In this document: piece by piece, positions 34,007-43,025 of the stretch | Position numbering within the stretch: position 1 is the first letter of the stretch | Layout: every line of letters begins with the position of its first letter | From: an uncultured Desulfobacter sp. | GTDB taxonomy: Bacteria > Desulfobacterota > Desulfobacteria > Desulfobacterales > Desulfobacteraceae | Direction of reading: 5' to 3' | DNA length: 64,000 bases | Assembly: GCF_963664415.1 (NCBI RefSeq) | Contig: NZ_OY761440.1 | Span: 186,001-250,000 of the forward strand | The notes under the pieces: generated by a model | Seen by the model: the letters and a program-made list of their open reading frames with translations, nothing else | Databases searched by the model: none | Told to the model about the DNA's origin: nothing | Position numbers and translations under genes: made by a program

Positions 34007-35140
34007 TCATTCACTGATCAAGGTTGATCCATCTGTCCTTTGATTTATATCCTGAAGCACAGTTGGACGAAGCTCCTCCCTCAATGAATAAAACACTTCT
34101 TCTAATTTATTTGCCATATCCTGCCAGGTGGTTACTTCAGGATAACCGGTTCCCTGATTTTCTAACCGGTTTTCCAGAGTCCGGGCAAGGCTTTGAGCAT
34201 TATCATGCACATACATCCAGTCCGGATGGTCCTTAAGCAGCAACTTCATACTTCCAACGTCGGCGGCGATCAGCGGGATGTTGCACGCCATTATTTCCCG
34301 TGCTTTCTGCGGAAAGCAGTATCGGCCAAAAGCATTGTCCCTGTTACAGATGACAGCGACATCCAATGCATTGTAAGCCAATGGTATTTTGTCCATCGGC
34401 AGATTTCCCAGATAATGAATTCTGTCATGTTCAGGGATCGGAATAGAACACGGGCCTGCCAAGACCAAATGAAGATCCGGATATTTTTTTTGCAATATAA
34501 AAAATGCATTGATCAGATATTTTGTGCCCCGGTTTTTTGCCAAAGCACCAATGCTTCCGACAATTACAATCTCTTTGGGAAGTTTGAATTCATACCGGCA
34601 TTTCTCTTTATCAAGGGGGGAAAATAGTCCTGCCGGAACTGCATTTTCAATGATATAATTGTTTTTTGTTCTCCCGTAGGTATCCACCAAATGTTTAAGC
34701 GGGGCGCTGACGCATGTGACTGCATCACATTTTCTTACCACAGCACGATAGATTTGTTTGACTATCGGCAAACGGGCCAGCAGAAAATATTCAAAATTAT
34801 CGTACAGATCAAATACAAGGGGGATATTGTGCTTTTTTGAAAGTATGAATCCAATAATACCGTAAATTGAATCCGAGCAGGCCCAGATGACGTCCGCATC
34901 TTTTGCAAGACAATCGGCACGCAGGATAAATTGTATTAAACCCGGTATCTTTAACATTCCGGAATTTATACTTTCCCAAAATTCAACCCGGCCCCCGGAT
35001 TTTTCCTGATAACTCAGGCAAAGACCTTTAACATGGTGGCGAGCAGCAAGACTGAAGGGGATTTCCCACAGCCTGCCAAAACGGTCATCAATCAAATCCT
35101 TCCCAGTATATTGCCTTTTAGTCAGAATCAGTACGCGCAC
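34007..35140 (-). CDS. Glycosyltransferase family 4-like
   Basis: A 377-residue GT-B protein starting at GTG. Donor-half motifs are IVIVGSIGALAKNRGTKYLINAF, LHLVLAGPC and KAREIMACNIPLIAADVGSM. The acceptor half has the ADVIWACSDSIYGIIGFILSKKHNIPLVFDLYDNFEY block seen in transferases of cell-surface glycans. Specificity unknown. Confidence 0.87.
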   Translation of the reverse strand: MRVLILTKRQYTGKDLIDDRFGRLWEIPFSLAARHHVKGLCLSYQEKSGGRVEFWESINSGMLKIPGLIQFILRADCLAKDADVIWACSDSIYGIIGFILSKKHNIPLVFDLYDNFEYFLLARLPIVKQIYRAVVRKCDAVTCVSAPLKHLVDTYGRTKNNYIIENAVPAGLFSPLDKEKCRYEFKLPKEIVIVGSIGALAKNRGTKYLINAFFILQKKYPDLHLVLAGPCSIPIPEHDRIHYLGNLPMDKIPLAYNALDVAVICNRDNAFGRYCFPQKAREIMACNIPLIAADVGSMKLLLKDHPDWMYVHDNAQSLARTLENRLENQGTGYPEVTTWQDMANKLEEVFYSLREELRPTVLQDINQRTDGSTLISE

Positions 35141-35206
35141 TAGGTTTTGTCCCTGAAATCCAAATAGATTGTCTCTTGGTCTAACAATTCAAGATTACCG
35201 TCAACA

Positions 35207-35971
35207 TCATGTTTGTTTTATCCACTTTATTCTTCTATAGATTGGATATAATATCCAATACACATGGTAGAGCATTTTCATCCCGGGATGGATTACATTC
35301 TTATAATGGGCGTCCCGTTCTTCTGCAAACCGTTTTTGCAGACTTTTAAAATCCTTTTGAGAGCTGACCCCTGTATCCCGCATAAAGCTTGTGGGATAGC
35401 CATGACATTGAATGCTGCTCTTTGCGTGGTATGCCCTTAAAAAAAAATCGTAGTCCATTGCGATGGAAAAAGTTTCATTAAACGGCCCGATTCGATCAAA
35501 CAGTTCCCTTTTGCAAAAAGCCCCTTGATGCATGATGCAGGTTTTAAAATTAATCATAAAAGAAAATGGCGTGGATTTCATTTTCACAGTTTTTTCATCA
35601 TCCCCATACAATACACTGAACCCGTGAATATCAATATCCCCCGTCATCCGGCCCACTGCTTTTTCTATTGTATGGTTTTCCAACAAATAATCATCGGCAT
35701 TTAAAAAAAGGATATAATCACCGGTGGCAAGCCGGAGTCCCTTATTCATGGCCTGGGCAATGCCGTTGTCCTTTTCGGATACCAGCCGGTCCAATCTGAC
35801 TTCATATTGATAAAGAACTTCTCTGGTGCCGTCGCTGGAATCCCCGTCCACTATAATATATTCAATATGTGGATAGGTCTGATTCAGCACACTGTTTATA
35901 CAGGTTTCAATATGCTCTTTTGCATTGAGACATACGGTGATTATGGATATTTTCAATTGTTTGGAATTCAA
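35207..35971 (-). CDS. Glycosyltransferase family 2
   Basis: GT-A inverting transferase of 254 residues: ISIITVCLNAKEHIETCINSVLNQTYPHIEYIIVDGDSSDGT, and the metal-binding motif in YILFLNADDYLLENH. HQGAFCKRELFDRIGPFNE and DYDFFLRA follow. The TTG start overlaps the stop of the AlbA_2 gene (TTGA), so translation of the two is coupled although their functions differ. Confidence 0.9.
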   Translation of the reverse strand: MNSKQLKISIITVCLNAKEHIETCINSVLNQTYPHIEYIIVDGDSSDGTREVLYQYEVRLDRLVSEKDNGIAQAMNKGLRLATGDYILFLNADDYLLENHTIEKAVGRMTGDIDIHGFSVLYGDDEKTVKMKSTPFSFMINFKTCIMHQGAFCKRELFDRIGPFNETFSIAMDYDFFLRAYHAKSSIQCHGYPTSFMRDTGVSSQKDFKSLQKRFAEERDAHYKNVIHPGMKMLYHVYWILYPIYRRIKWIKQT

Positions 35972-37383
35972 GTATCATCACCCGTAAAATAATACATCTG
36001 TTGAGGACTTTTAGGGGTGCTCGGCATGGTTGGGGCCAGCACCCCTTCAACCAGCAGTGGCTGCAGAACTTTAGATCGAAAATGTTCTCTATGTTTCAAC
36101 CCCAAATGTTTCATAATCTCAGCGGCTGACCGGGGTGTTTTGCAAAATTCCGTGATTATACGGCGTCTTTTTACTTGCTCGGTTACTTGCTCGGTTACTT
36201 GCTCGGTTACTTGCTCGGTCAAAGGGATAATTATTTTAAAAATATCATCCTCCATCAGTTGTGGATCTGCGCCGGAATAGGTTTGTGTGAAACGGAAAAT
36301 GTTTTTCACACCAGAGCCAAGTTCGTCAGCTCGTCCCATCTCTTTAAATACCCGGGCGATAACAGGATTTTTTGGAAAAGGGGTGAAGTTTGAGGGATTA
36401 ATCAGACCATAACCGTGGGGTTTATTGGCATTTTCTGTATACACTCGTTTTTTTTCGATGATAAACTTGGCTGGAAATGGATTCAAATACTCCCGGTGGA
36501 TCAAACAGTTGGCAGCCACTTCCCTGAAAATTCGATCCCTTATACTGACCCGCTGGTCACCAATCAGGTGAAATTTATCCGGCAAATGTTTTGCAGTAAA
36601 CCCCATAAGCCGGTCATAGCTTTCGATCAGATTGGTCCTAATGTCGTCCCTATCATCATATCTGTCGATATTATCCACCCTGAGCAATGCGTCCGTTTTA
36701 TGGTGAGGCAGAATATTTAGGATAACGTCGTCATTGCCGAAAAGCAGAACGGCAGCCAAGGTAAATCCCTGTTTGCCGGTCTGATAGTCTTTGTGAAAGA
36801 GCCGGGCACTTTTCAATAGTTCCATGTCATCCAACTCACCCCAAATGTGGTCCGGTCGCTGCCCTCTTGCCAATTTTCTCACGCGCTGGATAAGATCATT
36901 GCGCAAATCGTCCAATGTAACATAAGGGTAGATTCGATTTTCAGAATAGCTGCTCTGTTTTCGCACATATAGTTCAGCCACCAGGTTGGTATTGTCAGTA
37001 ATGTTGAAATCACCATCTTCATTCCGGTCATAAATCTGGTTGTTGCAGCGATGAACCTGGGAACTTTGTGGGATATCAAGTAAAAGGACTTTTTTACCGT
37101 CAATTCTTATTTCCTGGGGCAGAATATACAAAGGCGGGTTCAATTTTTGAGGATTATTTAAGGCCGTAACCAAGTCTTTCTTCATTTGCCCTAAAGCCTC
37201 TGTTTCAACGCCTGTTATAGTGCCGTCATCCTCCACACCTAAGAAGACAAGCCCGCCGTTACGGTTAAGAAAAGCACAAATACTTTGATAAACATCTGAG
37301 GTAATCTTTACCCGGCTTCTTTTAAATTCAACGGTTAGTCCTTCTCCGTTGGAAATAATATTCAAAAACTTATTTATTGTCAT
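35968..37383 (-). CDS. AlbA_2 (Schlafen-type) domain protein with ATPase-like and winged-helix regions
   Basis: The 471-residue protein opens with an AlbA_2 domain (GEGLTVEFKRSRVKITSDVYQSICAFLNRNGGLVFLGVEDDGTITGV), then a histidine-kinase-like ATP-binding region (REVAANCLIHREYLNPFPAKFIIEKKRVYTENANKP) and a C-terminal winged helix (RRIITEFCKTPRSAAEIMKHLGLKHREHF). Between the last two lies a TEQV linker repeated four times. Such proteins are usually called transcriptional regulators or ATP-dependent helicase-like and may take part in defence; the role is not settled. It is foreign in function to its glycan neighbours. Confidence 0.85.
   Translation of the reverse strand: MTINKFLNIISNGEGLTVEFKRSRVKITSDVYQSICAFLNRNGGLVFLGVEDDGTITGVETEALGQMKKDLVTALNNPQKLNPPLYILPQEIRIDGKKVLLLDIPQSSQVHRCNNQIYDRNEDGDFNITDNTNLVAELYVRKQSSYSENRIYPYVTLDDLRNDLIQRVRKLARGQRPDHIWGELDDMELLKSARLFHKDYQTGKQGFTLAAVLLFGNDDVILNILPHHKTDALLRVDNIDRYDDRDDIRTNLIESYDRLMGFTAKHLPDKFHLIGDQRVSIRDRIFREVAANCLIHREYLNPFPAKFIIEKKRVYTENANKPHGYGLINPSNFTPFPKNPVIARVFKEMGRADELGSGVKNIFRFTQTYSGADPQLMEDDIFKIIIPLTEQVTEQVTEQVTEQVKRRRIITEFCKTPRSAAEIMKHLGLKHREHFRSKVLQPLLVEGVLAPTMPSTPKSPQQMYYFTGDDT
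36171..36218 (-). repeat. Four 12-bp tandem repeats coding TEQV linker
   Basis: The plus-strand unit TTACTTGCTCGG occurs four times without a mismatch. In frame it encodes the flexible linker between the ATP-binding region and the winged helix of the AlbA_2 protein. TEQV runs of varying length are known in this family, so the linker length is probably under slippage. Confidence 0.9.
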
Positions 37384-37386
37384 AAT

Positions 37387-37523
37387 TTATAGTATATTCA
37401 AGTAGTCTTGTCTCCGGAATCCTTTTCGTTCCAATTTGCCGGCAAGTTTTAATTTTGAAATCTGTTTTTCCACCGCCCGGGTTGACAGATTCAATAATTC
37501 GGACAGTTCTTTTATGGTTAACT
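37387..37523 (-). pseudogene. Orphan winged-helix C-terminus
   Basis: A minus-strand frame reads LTIKELSELLNLSTRAVEKQISKLKLAGKLERKG and ends at a TAA (37387-37389), four bases before the AlbA_2 start codon. This is the terminal winged helix typical of AlbA_2-type proteins, with no start codon or N-terminal domain upstream. It is probably the tail of an earlier gene of the same family, replaced or lost by recombination. Confidence 0.6.
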
Positions 37524-37585
37524 GTACTTGCTGATCTCAAGGAGTGACAAATCAACAACCTTGAGTCCCTGGTTCGGAAAATTTA

Positions 37586-38461
37586 CTACTTATCATTTTC
37601 TCTATCAATGTATTTTAAGCAATATTTTTTCAACAGTTTATAATGTGTATGATATCTAACGGCTATCAGATTCCCCCACCCCTTTTTATCATCGAGTTTA
37701 CTGGGGTATTCAACGAACTTTTTCCATTTATGGTTACCACCATATTTTATAATTGGGTACCACTCGGAAACCATCACTTTATACCCTTTATCAAGGAGGA
37801 AATTGGCTAAATTATAAACGTTGTACCCCAGCGGTGTAGTTTTGGCGTCTTCAAACTCACAGACTATTACACCAGGTTTTAAGATATCCCATGGGAGCCC
37901 TTTCAACACAAAAAAATCATACCCTTCCGTATCTATTTTCAAGAAGTCTATGACCTTAATGTCAAACGATTGAATTACTTTTTTTAGTGTGGTTGTATTC
38001 ACCTTATCTGTGCTTTCATGACTCTCATGGAACGCCGAAAGCCCACTAATACCAGAAGACTGATTACTCGTATAAAAGTCAATATTTTCCTGTTCTTTAT
38101 CTGCCAATGCTCTTGGATCTATTATCACATTTTTATAATCGCCAAACCCAGCCTTTAGTTGCTTTCGGTTATTTACATCCGGCTCAAACGCATAAACTTG
38201 CCAATCTGAATTTGCAAAGGGTTCCAAGGCGCTGCCCCAATGAGCCCCGACGTCAATCATCACACCTCGCGGATGGGATTCTTTCAATATTGTATAAACA
38301 AGCTTTGATTCATCAACTTCAACACAAACACGTAATTGTGGACAAATGTAAGAGAGATTGAGAAGGCAGGCGATATGAGAAAGACTTCTTTTGGTAAGTT
38401 GCAAAATACCCTGCTTTTTTAAAATACGAAGCGCAGTTTTCAATTTTCTTTTAATAACCAT
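37586..38461 (-). CDS. FkbM family methyltransferase
   Basis: The 291-residue protein has the FkbM pattern: GVMIDVGAHWGSALEPFA (SAM motif I), VYAFEPDVNNRKQLKAGF, VNTTTLKKVIQSF and IDFLKIDTEGYDFFVLKGL. Members O-methylate sugars or other hydroxyl groups. Clustered with glycosyltransferases, it likely methylates a glycan residue. Confidence 0.9.
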   Translation of the reverse strand: MVIKRKLKTALRILKKQGILQLTKRSLSHIACLLNLSYICPQLRVCVEVDESKLVYTILKESHPRGVMIDVGAHWGSALEPFANSDWQVYAFEPDVNNRKQLKAGFGDYKNVIIDPRALADKEQENIDFYTSNQSSGISGLSAFHESHESTDKVNTTTLKKVIQSFDIKVIDFLKIDTEGYDFFVLKGLPWDILKPGVIVCEFEDAKTTPLGYNVYNLANFLLDKGYKVMVSEWYPIIKYGGNHKWKKFVEYPSKLDDKKGWGNLIAVRYHTHYKLLKKYCLKYIDRENDK

Positions 38462-38472
38462 GTGTTTTATCC

Positions 38473-39732
38473 TTAAGCGGTATCTTTTTTAGCAACCAAG
38501 GCAACCAGATCTTCAGCAAATTTTTTTCTGATTTTTCTAATATTGAAGTAGTCTGATACAACTTCTCTTGCCGTATCAGCAAGTGCATCCCTTGTATTTC
38601 TATTTTGACAAAGCTCCTTTATTGCACAAATAACAGCTGACACGGATGATTCTGTAACAATTTTTGCCGCTGAATGCTTTTTAAGGAATTGTACACTATT
38701 CTCCCATTCTGGACCCACGCATAGTATTGGTGTACCTGAAATCATATACTCCGGAAGCTTATTCTGGAAAGAGTATTGGGTATATGCCTTTGACTTTTCA
38801 TCAAAATTTCGTGCTATAATTAGAATATCACTATGTCTCAGTAAAGATCGATATCCGGATAGTGTTCCATACCCCTGGGCAATGACACCATCAAACCTGT
38901 ATGCATACGCTTCAGCTACGGACAAAAAAGAGTCTTGTGTATTCAATACCAACTCAATTCGAATCTCTTGAGTTTTATTTAATTCATGCACTGCTTTGGC
39001 CACCAATTTTATCGTCTTGCTTTCTTTTTCAGCAGACAGAGCACCTGCATGTAATAGTCGAATACAAGTTTTTTTCATTGTCTTTAAATTTTGGCCAGGC
39101 ATAAAAACTTCTTCTCTTGACGCAGGAGTCCATTGCTCAGGATCTATTCCGTTGTGCAAAGGTTCAAACGGGACACTATAACGCCTTGAAAAAGATAGAG
39201 CCATGTTAGAAGATATCGCATAATTTTGACGCGATACCTTAAACACCTGATCGAGTTGATTTCGGAACAACCTTCTTAGCCAGAAGCGATCTAAAGTGTT
39301 TGGAGAACTTGCCATCAATCCTTCGTAATCATCCATGATATGAGTAACAAGAGGAAGCTTTAACCGGGTTGCCAGTTTTAACCCGATGTCTAAAAAGAAA
39401 AGAGGAGACCCTACGATACGCAGGTAGATAATTGATGGACGAAAAGCCCTGATTTGAGACAGTATATTGGGTGTATTAATACAATAACAATCAATAAATT
39501 GTAATTTGCGAAGAACAGGACCCAAAACAGGAATCTTCTCTGAAACACCTTTGGGTTGTATGTATTGCTCGTACTTCATAGATATTTCATCCCTGGGAAT
39601 TCTCGTGGATAGCTGCATTATCCTATCTGGTGCCCATTCATGGAACAAAGATCCGAGAAGACTCCCGGTGGCATTAGAACAACTCAGTGAGGTCATTGAG
39701 ATTATAACTATTCTTGGCAAATTTTTCGTCAT
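38473..39732 (-). CDS. Glycosyltransferase family 4-like
   Basis: A 419-residue protein with GT-B features: LVTHIMDDYEGLMASSPNTLDRFWLRRLF, EPLHNGIDPEQW (the start of the donor half), IRLLHAGALSAEKESKTI and KLPEYMISGTPILCVGPEWENSVQF. The glycine-rich loops are weaker than in classical GT4 enzymes. Specificity unknown. Confidence 0.82.
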   Translation of the reverse strand: MTKNLPRIVIISMTSLSCSNATGSLLGSLFHEWAPDRIMQLSTRIPRDEISMKYEQYIQPKGVSEKIPVLGPVLRKLQFIDCYCINTPNILSQIRAFRPSIIYLRIVGSPLFFLDIGLKLATRLKLPLVTHIMDDYEGLMASSPNTLDRFWLRRLFRNQLDQVFKVSRQNYAISSNMALSFSRRYSVPFEPLHNGIDPEQWTPASREEVFMPGQNLKTMKKTCIRLLHAGALSAEKESKTIKLVAKAVHELNKTQEIRIELVLNTQDSFLSVAEAYAYRFDGVIAQGYGTLSGYRSLLRHSDILIIARNFDEKSKAYTQYSFQNKLPEYMISGTPILCVGPEWENSVQFLKKHSAAKIVTESSVSAVICAIKELCQNRNTRDALADTAREVVSDYFNIRKIRKKFAEDLVALVAKKDTA

Positions 39733-39843
39733 GGTTTGATGAACATTTTTTAATTGTTTGTATCAAAGTAAATAACTTCTATATTAGGACACCTATTTTT
39801 AATATTGAAATCTTTCTTGTCTCGTAAATACGCCTTACCTGAT

Positions 39844-40638
39844 TTATTCCCGGCTGTACTCTCTGCCTAAAAATATCGGCAGCTCCTCTCTGTCAAATAT
39901 TTCCAGATGACCACCTTCCGTACAATTTACCACCCGCCTTCCGTGCTGTTCAAACGTATGCTTGGCAATTCTGTAAGCCAATTCACTTTGAAACAGGTCC
40001 GGCAATTCCCATTTAACGCCTCCGGCAAAATAGTTCTCATCAAAATGGTCCTGGTCTGATTCCCCGCTTTCCACAATCTTATTGGGCGGCCCTTTCGAAT
40101 AAAAATAGTGGTCAGCTCCGACCAGGGCCACCTCGGAAAATCCCATGTGAAAAGCTAACTGCATGGCAACATAGGTAACGGTATGCCCCTGGAAGACACT
40201 CAATGAGCAGTCTTCTGCAAAAACCCCGCCTATGGTTGTTGAATGCAGAAAATGAACATTTTTGCGATCCTTTACCCCGAAGCCCGAAGCACGGCTGTCC
40301 ACGAACAAGGGGGTTGATGTTGTGTTGTAAAACTTTAAATTCTGCTTGAGAACAAATGAATTCACCGCAACAATAGCACTGGGCCGAAAATCCGTCTTAT
40401 CAAAAAGCAGGTTGATTTTATTTAGCCCGAAGGTAAACACCCCTGAAACCATTAATGCATGAAAGTCGGTTTTCAGAAGCGACGGTCCGTTGCAGAGAAT
40501 GATACATTTTTCGCCATGTCTGATATTTCGAATCCTTGTAATTTTTTTTCTGGACTTCCAGGAAAGCGGATTCAGATCCCAGCAAAACCGGTACCAGAGA
40601 AATGCTGCAGATCGTCTATACGGATTAATTGTTTTCAT
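39844..40638 (-). CDS. MptE-like (DUF115-type) glycan-locus protein
   Basis: The 264-residue protein carries GEKCIILCNGPSLLKTDFHAL near residue 42 and VALVGADHYFYSKGPP later, the two blocks of the 6-hydroxymethylpterin diphosphokinase MptE-like (DUF115) fold. In bacteria such proteins occur in glycan and flagellin-glycosylation loci and include Maf-type glycosyltransferases. Transfer of a nonulosonic or related sugar is a reasonable guess given the CMP-sugar genes just upstream, but is inference. Confidence 0.65.
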   Translation of the reverse strand: MKTINPYRRSAAFLWYRFCWDLNPLSWKSRKKITRIRNIRHGEKCIILCNGPSLLKTDFHALMVSGVFTFGLNKINLLFDKTDFRPSAIVAVNSFVLKQNLKFYNTTSTPLFVDSRASGFGVKDRKNVHFLHSTTIGGVFAEDCSLSVFQGHTVTYVAMQLAFHMGFSEVALVGADHYFYSKGPPNKIVESGESDQDHFDENYFAGGVKWELPDLFQSELAYRIAKHTFEQHGRRVVNCTEGGHLEIFDREELPIFLGREYSRE

Positions 40639-40652
40639 TTAATTTTGTCCTT

Positions 40653-41405
40653 TTAAACAGGGTCGAATAGACGAGACCCTATGGCACCGTCAACTGCTAT
40701 GGTTGCGCCGTGGGTAAACCCGGCATCTTTTCCGGCAAGAAAAAGGGCAAGGCCGGCAACCTCCTCGACCTTTCCTATCCGTCCTATGGGATGAAAATCT
40801 GCTAGATCTTCATACCCTTTCTCATTTCCTTCAAATCCTGCTTTCAGCATCTGGGTCTCTATGGCGGCAGGTTCAATGGCATTTATCCGAATCCGGTGCC
40901 CGACATCCACCGCCAGCGCCCTTGTCATACCGGCAATAGCGGCTTTGCTGGTAGCGTAGGCCACAAATCCTTTTTTGGTCAGGCGGGCATGGATTGAGCC
41001 GATATTGATTACCGCGCCCTGATTTTTTTCAAGCTCAGAAGCAAGACCTTTGATCCAGACAAACGGGGCGATGAGATTTACATCCATTGTGCTATGCCAA
41101 TCGTTGACGGACAATTCGTCCAGTCCCCCCAGAATTTGGACTGCAGCATTGTTAACAAGCACATGTATGGAATCTTTTGGGCATTCTTTTTTTATTGTTG
41201 TAAAAACGTCCTCGGCATATTTTTCGTCACGGACCGTTTTCTCCAAATCCACCGTGATGTAGAAATCAAATTTTGTTCCGCTATCCGGTTTTATATTTTT
41301 ATCCGTTGCAACAACAAAATAACCCGCACCCTTAAAGCACGCGGCTAATGCTTTGCCAATACCGCCGCAGGCACCGGTAATCACGGCTGTTTTTGTATTA
41401 TCCAT
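40653..41405 (-). CDS. Short-chain dehydrogenase/reductase
   Basis: Classical SDR of 250 residues from ATG 41405 (MDNTKTAVITGACGGIGKALAACF); the open frame upstream belongs to the neighbouring gene's other strand reading. Motifs are TGACGGIG for NAD(P), VLVNNAAVQ, INIGSIHA and the YATSK active site (Y-x3-K). The start overlaps the 2-hydroxyacid dehydrogenase gene end by eight bases. Likely oxidises or reduces a sugar intermediate in the CMP-sugar set. Confidence 0.9.
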   Translation of the reverse strand: MDNTKTAVITGACGGIGKALAACFKGAGYFVVATDKNIKPDSGTKFDFYITVDLEKTVRDEKYAEDVFTTIKKECPKDSIHVLVNNAAVQILGGLDELSVNDWHSTMDVNLIAPFVWIKGLASELEKNQGAVINIGSIHARLTKKGFVAYATSKAAIAGMTRALAVDVGHRIRINAIEPAAIETQMLKAGFEGNEKGYEDLADFHPIGRIGKVEEVAGLALFLAGKDAGFTHGATIAVDGAIGSRLFDPV

Positions 41406-42333
41406 TAAGAAATTCCCGAACTTTTTTGATCGCCTCCAGGCTTGTACGGCGGACCGCTTCTCTGGTATTAGAACCGTTATGGGTACCGAAAATACACCGT
41501 TCCATGCTTCGCAGGGGAGAATCTCCAGGCAGGGGCTCGGTCTCAAAAACATCCAGTGCGGCTGCTGAAACATGCTGCCGTTCAAGGGCGTCGAATAAGG
41601 ATGTTTCATCAATTAAAGGCCCTCTGGCAACATTGATCACATGCACGCCCTGTTTGCATTTCTTAATTGTTTCCTTATTAAACATGTGATGATTATGTGC
41701 ATTCAGGGAGCAGGTGAATATTACAAAATCCGCTTCTTCAAGCCGTGCCGGCCAGTCAGCCCTAGTGACGGCAGCAATATCTGCATTGCCTTCAACACCT
41801 GGATCATAGGCAATCACCTTCATTTGCAGAACGTCCAGCCGCCTGGCAAGGTGTTTACCAATATCCCCGAAACCGACAAGCGCCACTGTTTTATCCCCGA
41901 GGCTCATGCCTGCCGGTTTAATCCATTTGTTGTCCCGGCGTACACTCCTGTCAATTAAAAACAGGTCCCTGGCAAGTCCGATTAAGTAAGCGACGGCAAC
42001 GTCCGCGACCTCCGCGCCGAACATATCCGGGGTATTGGTTATGGGAATGCCTAATCGACTGCAGGCATCAAAATCCACATTGTCCATACCGATCCCCCAT
42101 TTGACCGCTGCTTTCAACCTGCCTGCACTTGCTGCTGCAAACACGCTTTCGGTTGCCGGATCATCACCGATAATCCAGGCGTCAAATTCCGGAAGAAGAG
42201 ATTTCAACTCTTTTTCGGTCAATGTCTGGATGACTTTTGCAGGTACCAGTTCGATGCCCGATTTCGCAGCCGGATTAATAAATTCGTCAAATAATCCCAG
42301 CATGGGCGGGCAGGTAACAACCACTTTTTTCAT
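41398..42333 (-). CDS. D-isomer-specific 2-hydroxyacid dehydrogenase
   Basis: The 311-residue protein shows the SerA/D-lactate dehydrogenase family: KWGIGMDNVDFDACSRLGIPITNTPDMFGAEVADVAVAYLIGLARD, the NAD-binding VALVGFGDIGKHLARRLD, INVARGPLIDETSLFDALE and the catalytic FGTHNGSNTREA with its histidine. Placement between a CMP-sugar synthetase and an SDR suggests it acts on a sugar acid rather than phosphoglycerate. The start overlaps the previous stop (TAATG). Confidence 0.88.
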   Translation of the reverse strand: MKKVVVTCPPMLGLFDEFINPAAKSGIELVPAKVIQTLTEKELKSLLPEFDAWIIGDDPATESVFAAASAGRLKAAVKWGIGMDNVDFDACSRLGIPITNTPDMFGAEVADVAVAYLIGLARDLFLIDRSVRRDNKWIKPAGMSLGDKTVALVGFGDIGKHLARRLDVLQMKVIAYDPGVEGNADIAAVTRADWPARLEEADFVIFTCSLNAHNHHMFNKETIKKCKQGVHVINVARGPLIDETSLFDALERQHVSAAALDVFETEPLPGDSPLRSMERCIFGTHNGSNTREAVRRTSLEAIKKVREFLNG

Positions 42334-43025
42334 TACATTTTCCTTCCATCAAAGTATTGTGCCGCAATTTGCGCAAATTCCCAGTCCTCGGGCTCATCAA
42401 TATCAATGGATTCGAATTTCGGGCTAATCAGCATGGCCGGTTTTTTACCAATTCGGGCATTGGTAGCGGTAAAGGATTCTTTTGTGAAAAGATACAGATT
42501 GCTGTTCTCTTCATACCAGGGCTCCAGGTCCTGGGTCTGGATCAAATTATCCGGATCATGGTTGACAGCGCTGCAGTCTTCACGGTAAAAACGGGTCTGA
42601 ATTTTATTAACAGTAAATACAGAATCCGCTTCGCCTGTCTGAATTTTTTCTTTGAACATGCGCAGTCCTTCCAAAATCGTATCTGTTGAAAGGAAAGGAT
42701 TGGTGGCGTGGGTCATCAAATAGCAATCGGCATCCAATCCTGCCACATCATCAGCCAGGATCAGGTTCATGCTGACGTTGTCGCCGCATAATTCAGGTTT
42801 TCTGTCCCTGATCATCACACGGTCGCTGTCTGTCAGCCCGTTTCCAGCCAGAATTTCCCGTGCATCGGTATTGATTACCACCCGGTCAACATCCTCAATG
42901 GCCAGCAGGGTGTCCAATATCCAGCGGAACAAGGGTTTGCCATGCAACGGTTTAAAATTTTTTCCTTTCACCCGCTGGCTGTTGGCCTTTATGGGCAGCA
43001 ATGCAACGATTTTATTAGTTGTCAT
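42333..43025 (-). CDS. CMP-sugar synthetase (NeuA/KdsB-type cytidylyltransferase)
   Basis: The 230-residue protein starts IVALLPIKANSQRVKGKNFKPLHGKPLFRWILDTLL, the acylneuraminate cytidylyltransferase signature, followed by RVVINTDAREIL, YLMTHATNPFLSTDTI and IDIDEPEDWEFA. It should activate a 2-keto-3-deoxy sugar acid as its CMP derivative. No NeuB/KdsA-type condensing synthase is present in the window, so the sugar is unidentified. Confidence 0.9.
   Translation of the reverse strand: MTTNKIVALLPIKANSQRVKGKNFKPLHGKPLFRWILDTLLAIEDVDRVVINTDAREILAGNGLTDSDRVMIRDRKPELCGDNVSMNLILADDVAGLDADCYLMTHATNPFLSTDTILEGLRMFKEKIQTGEADSVFTVNKIQTRFYREDCSAVNHDPDNLIQTQDLEPWYEENSNLYLFTKESFTATNARIGKKPAMLISPKFESIDIDEPEDWEFAQIAAQYFDGRKM

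Noticed and set aside
41406..41612. N-terminal extension of the SDR frame
   Set aside because: It overlaps the 3' end of the 2-hydroxyacid dehydrogenase gene; the nucleotide-binding fold starts right after ATG 41405.
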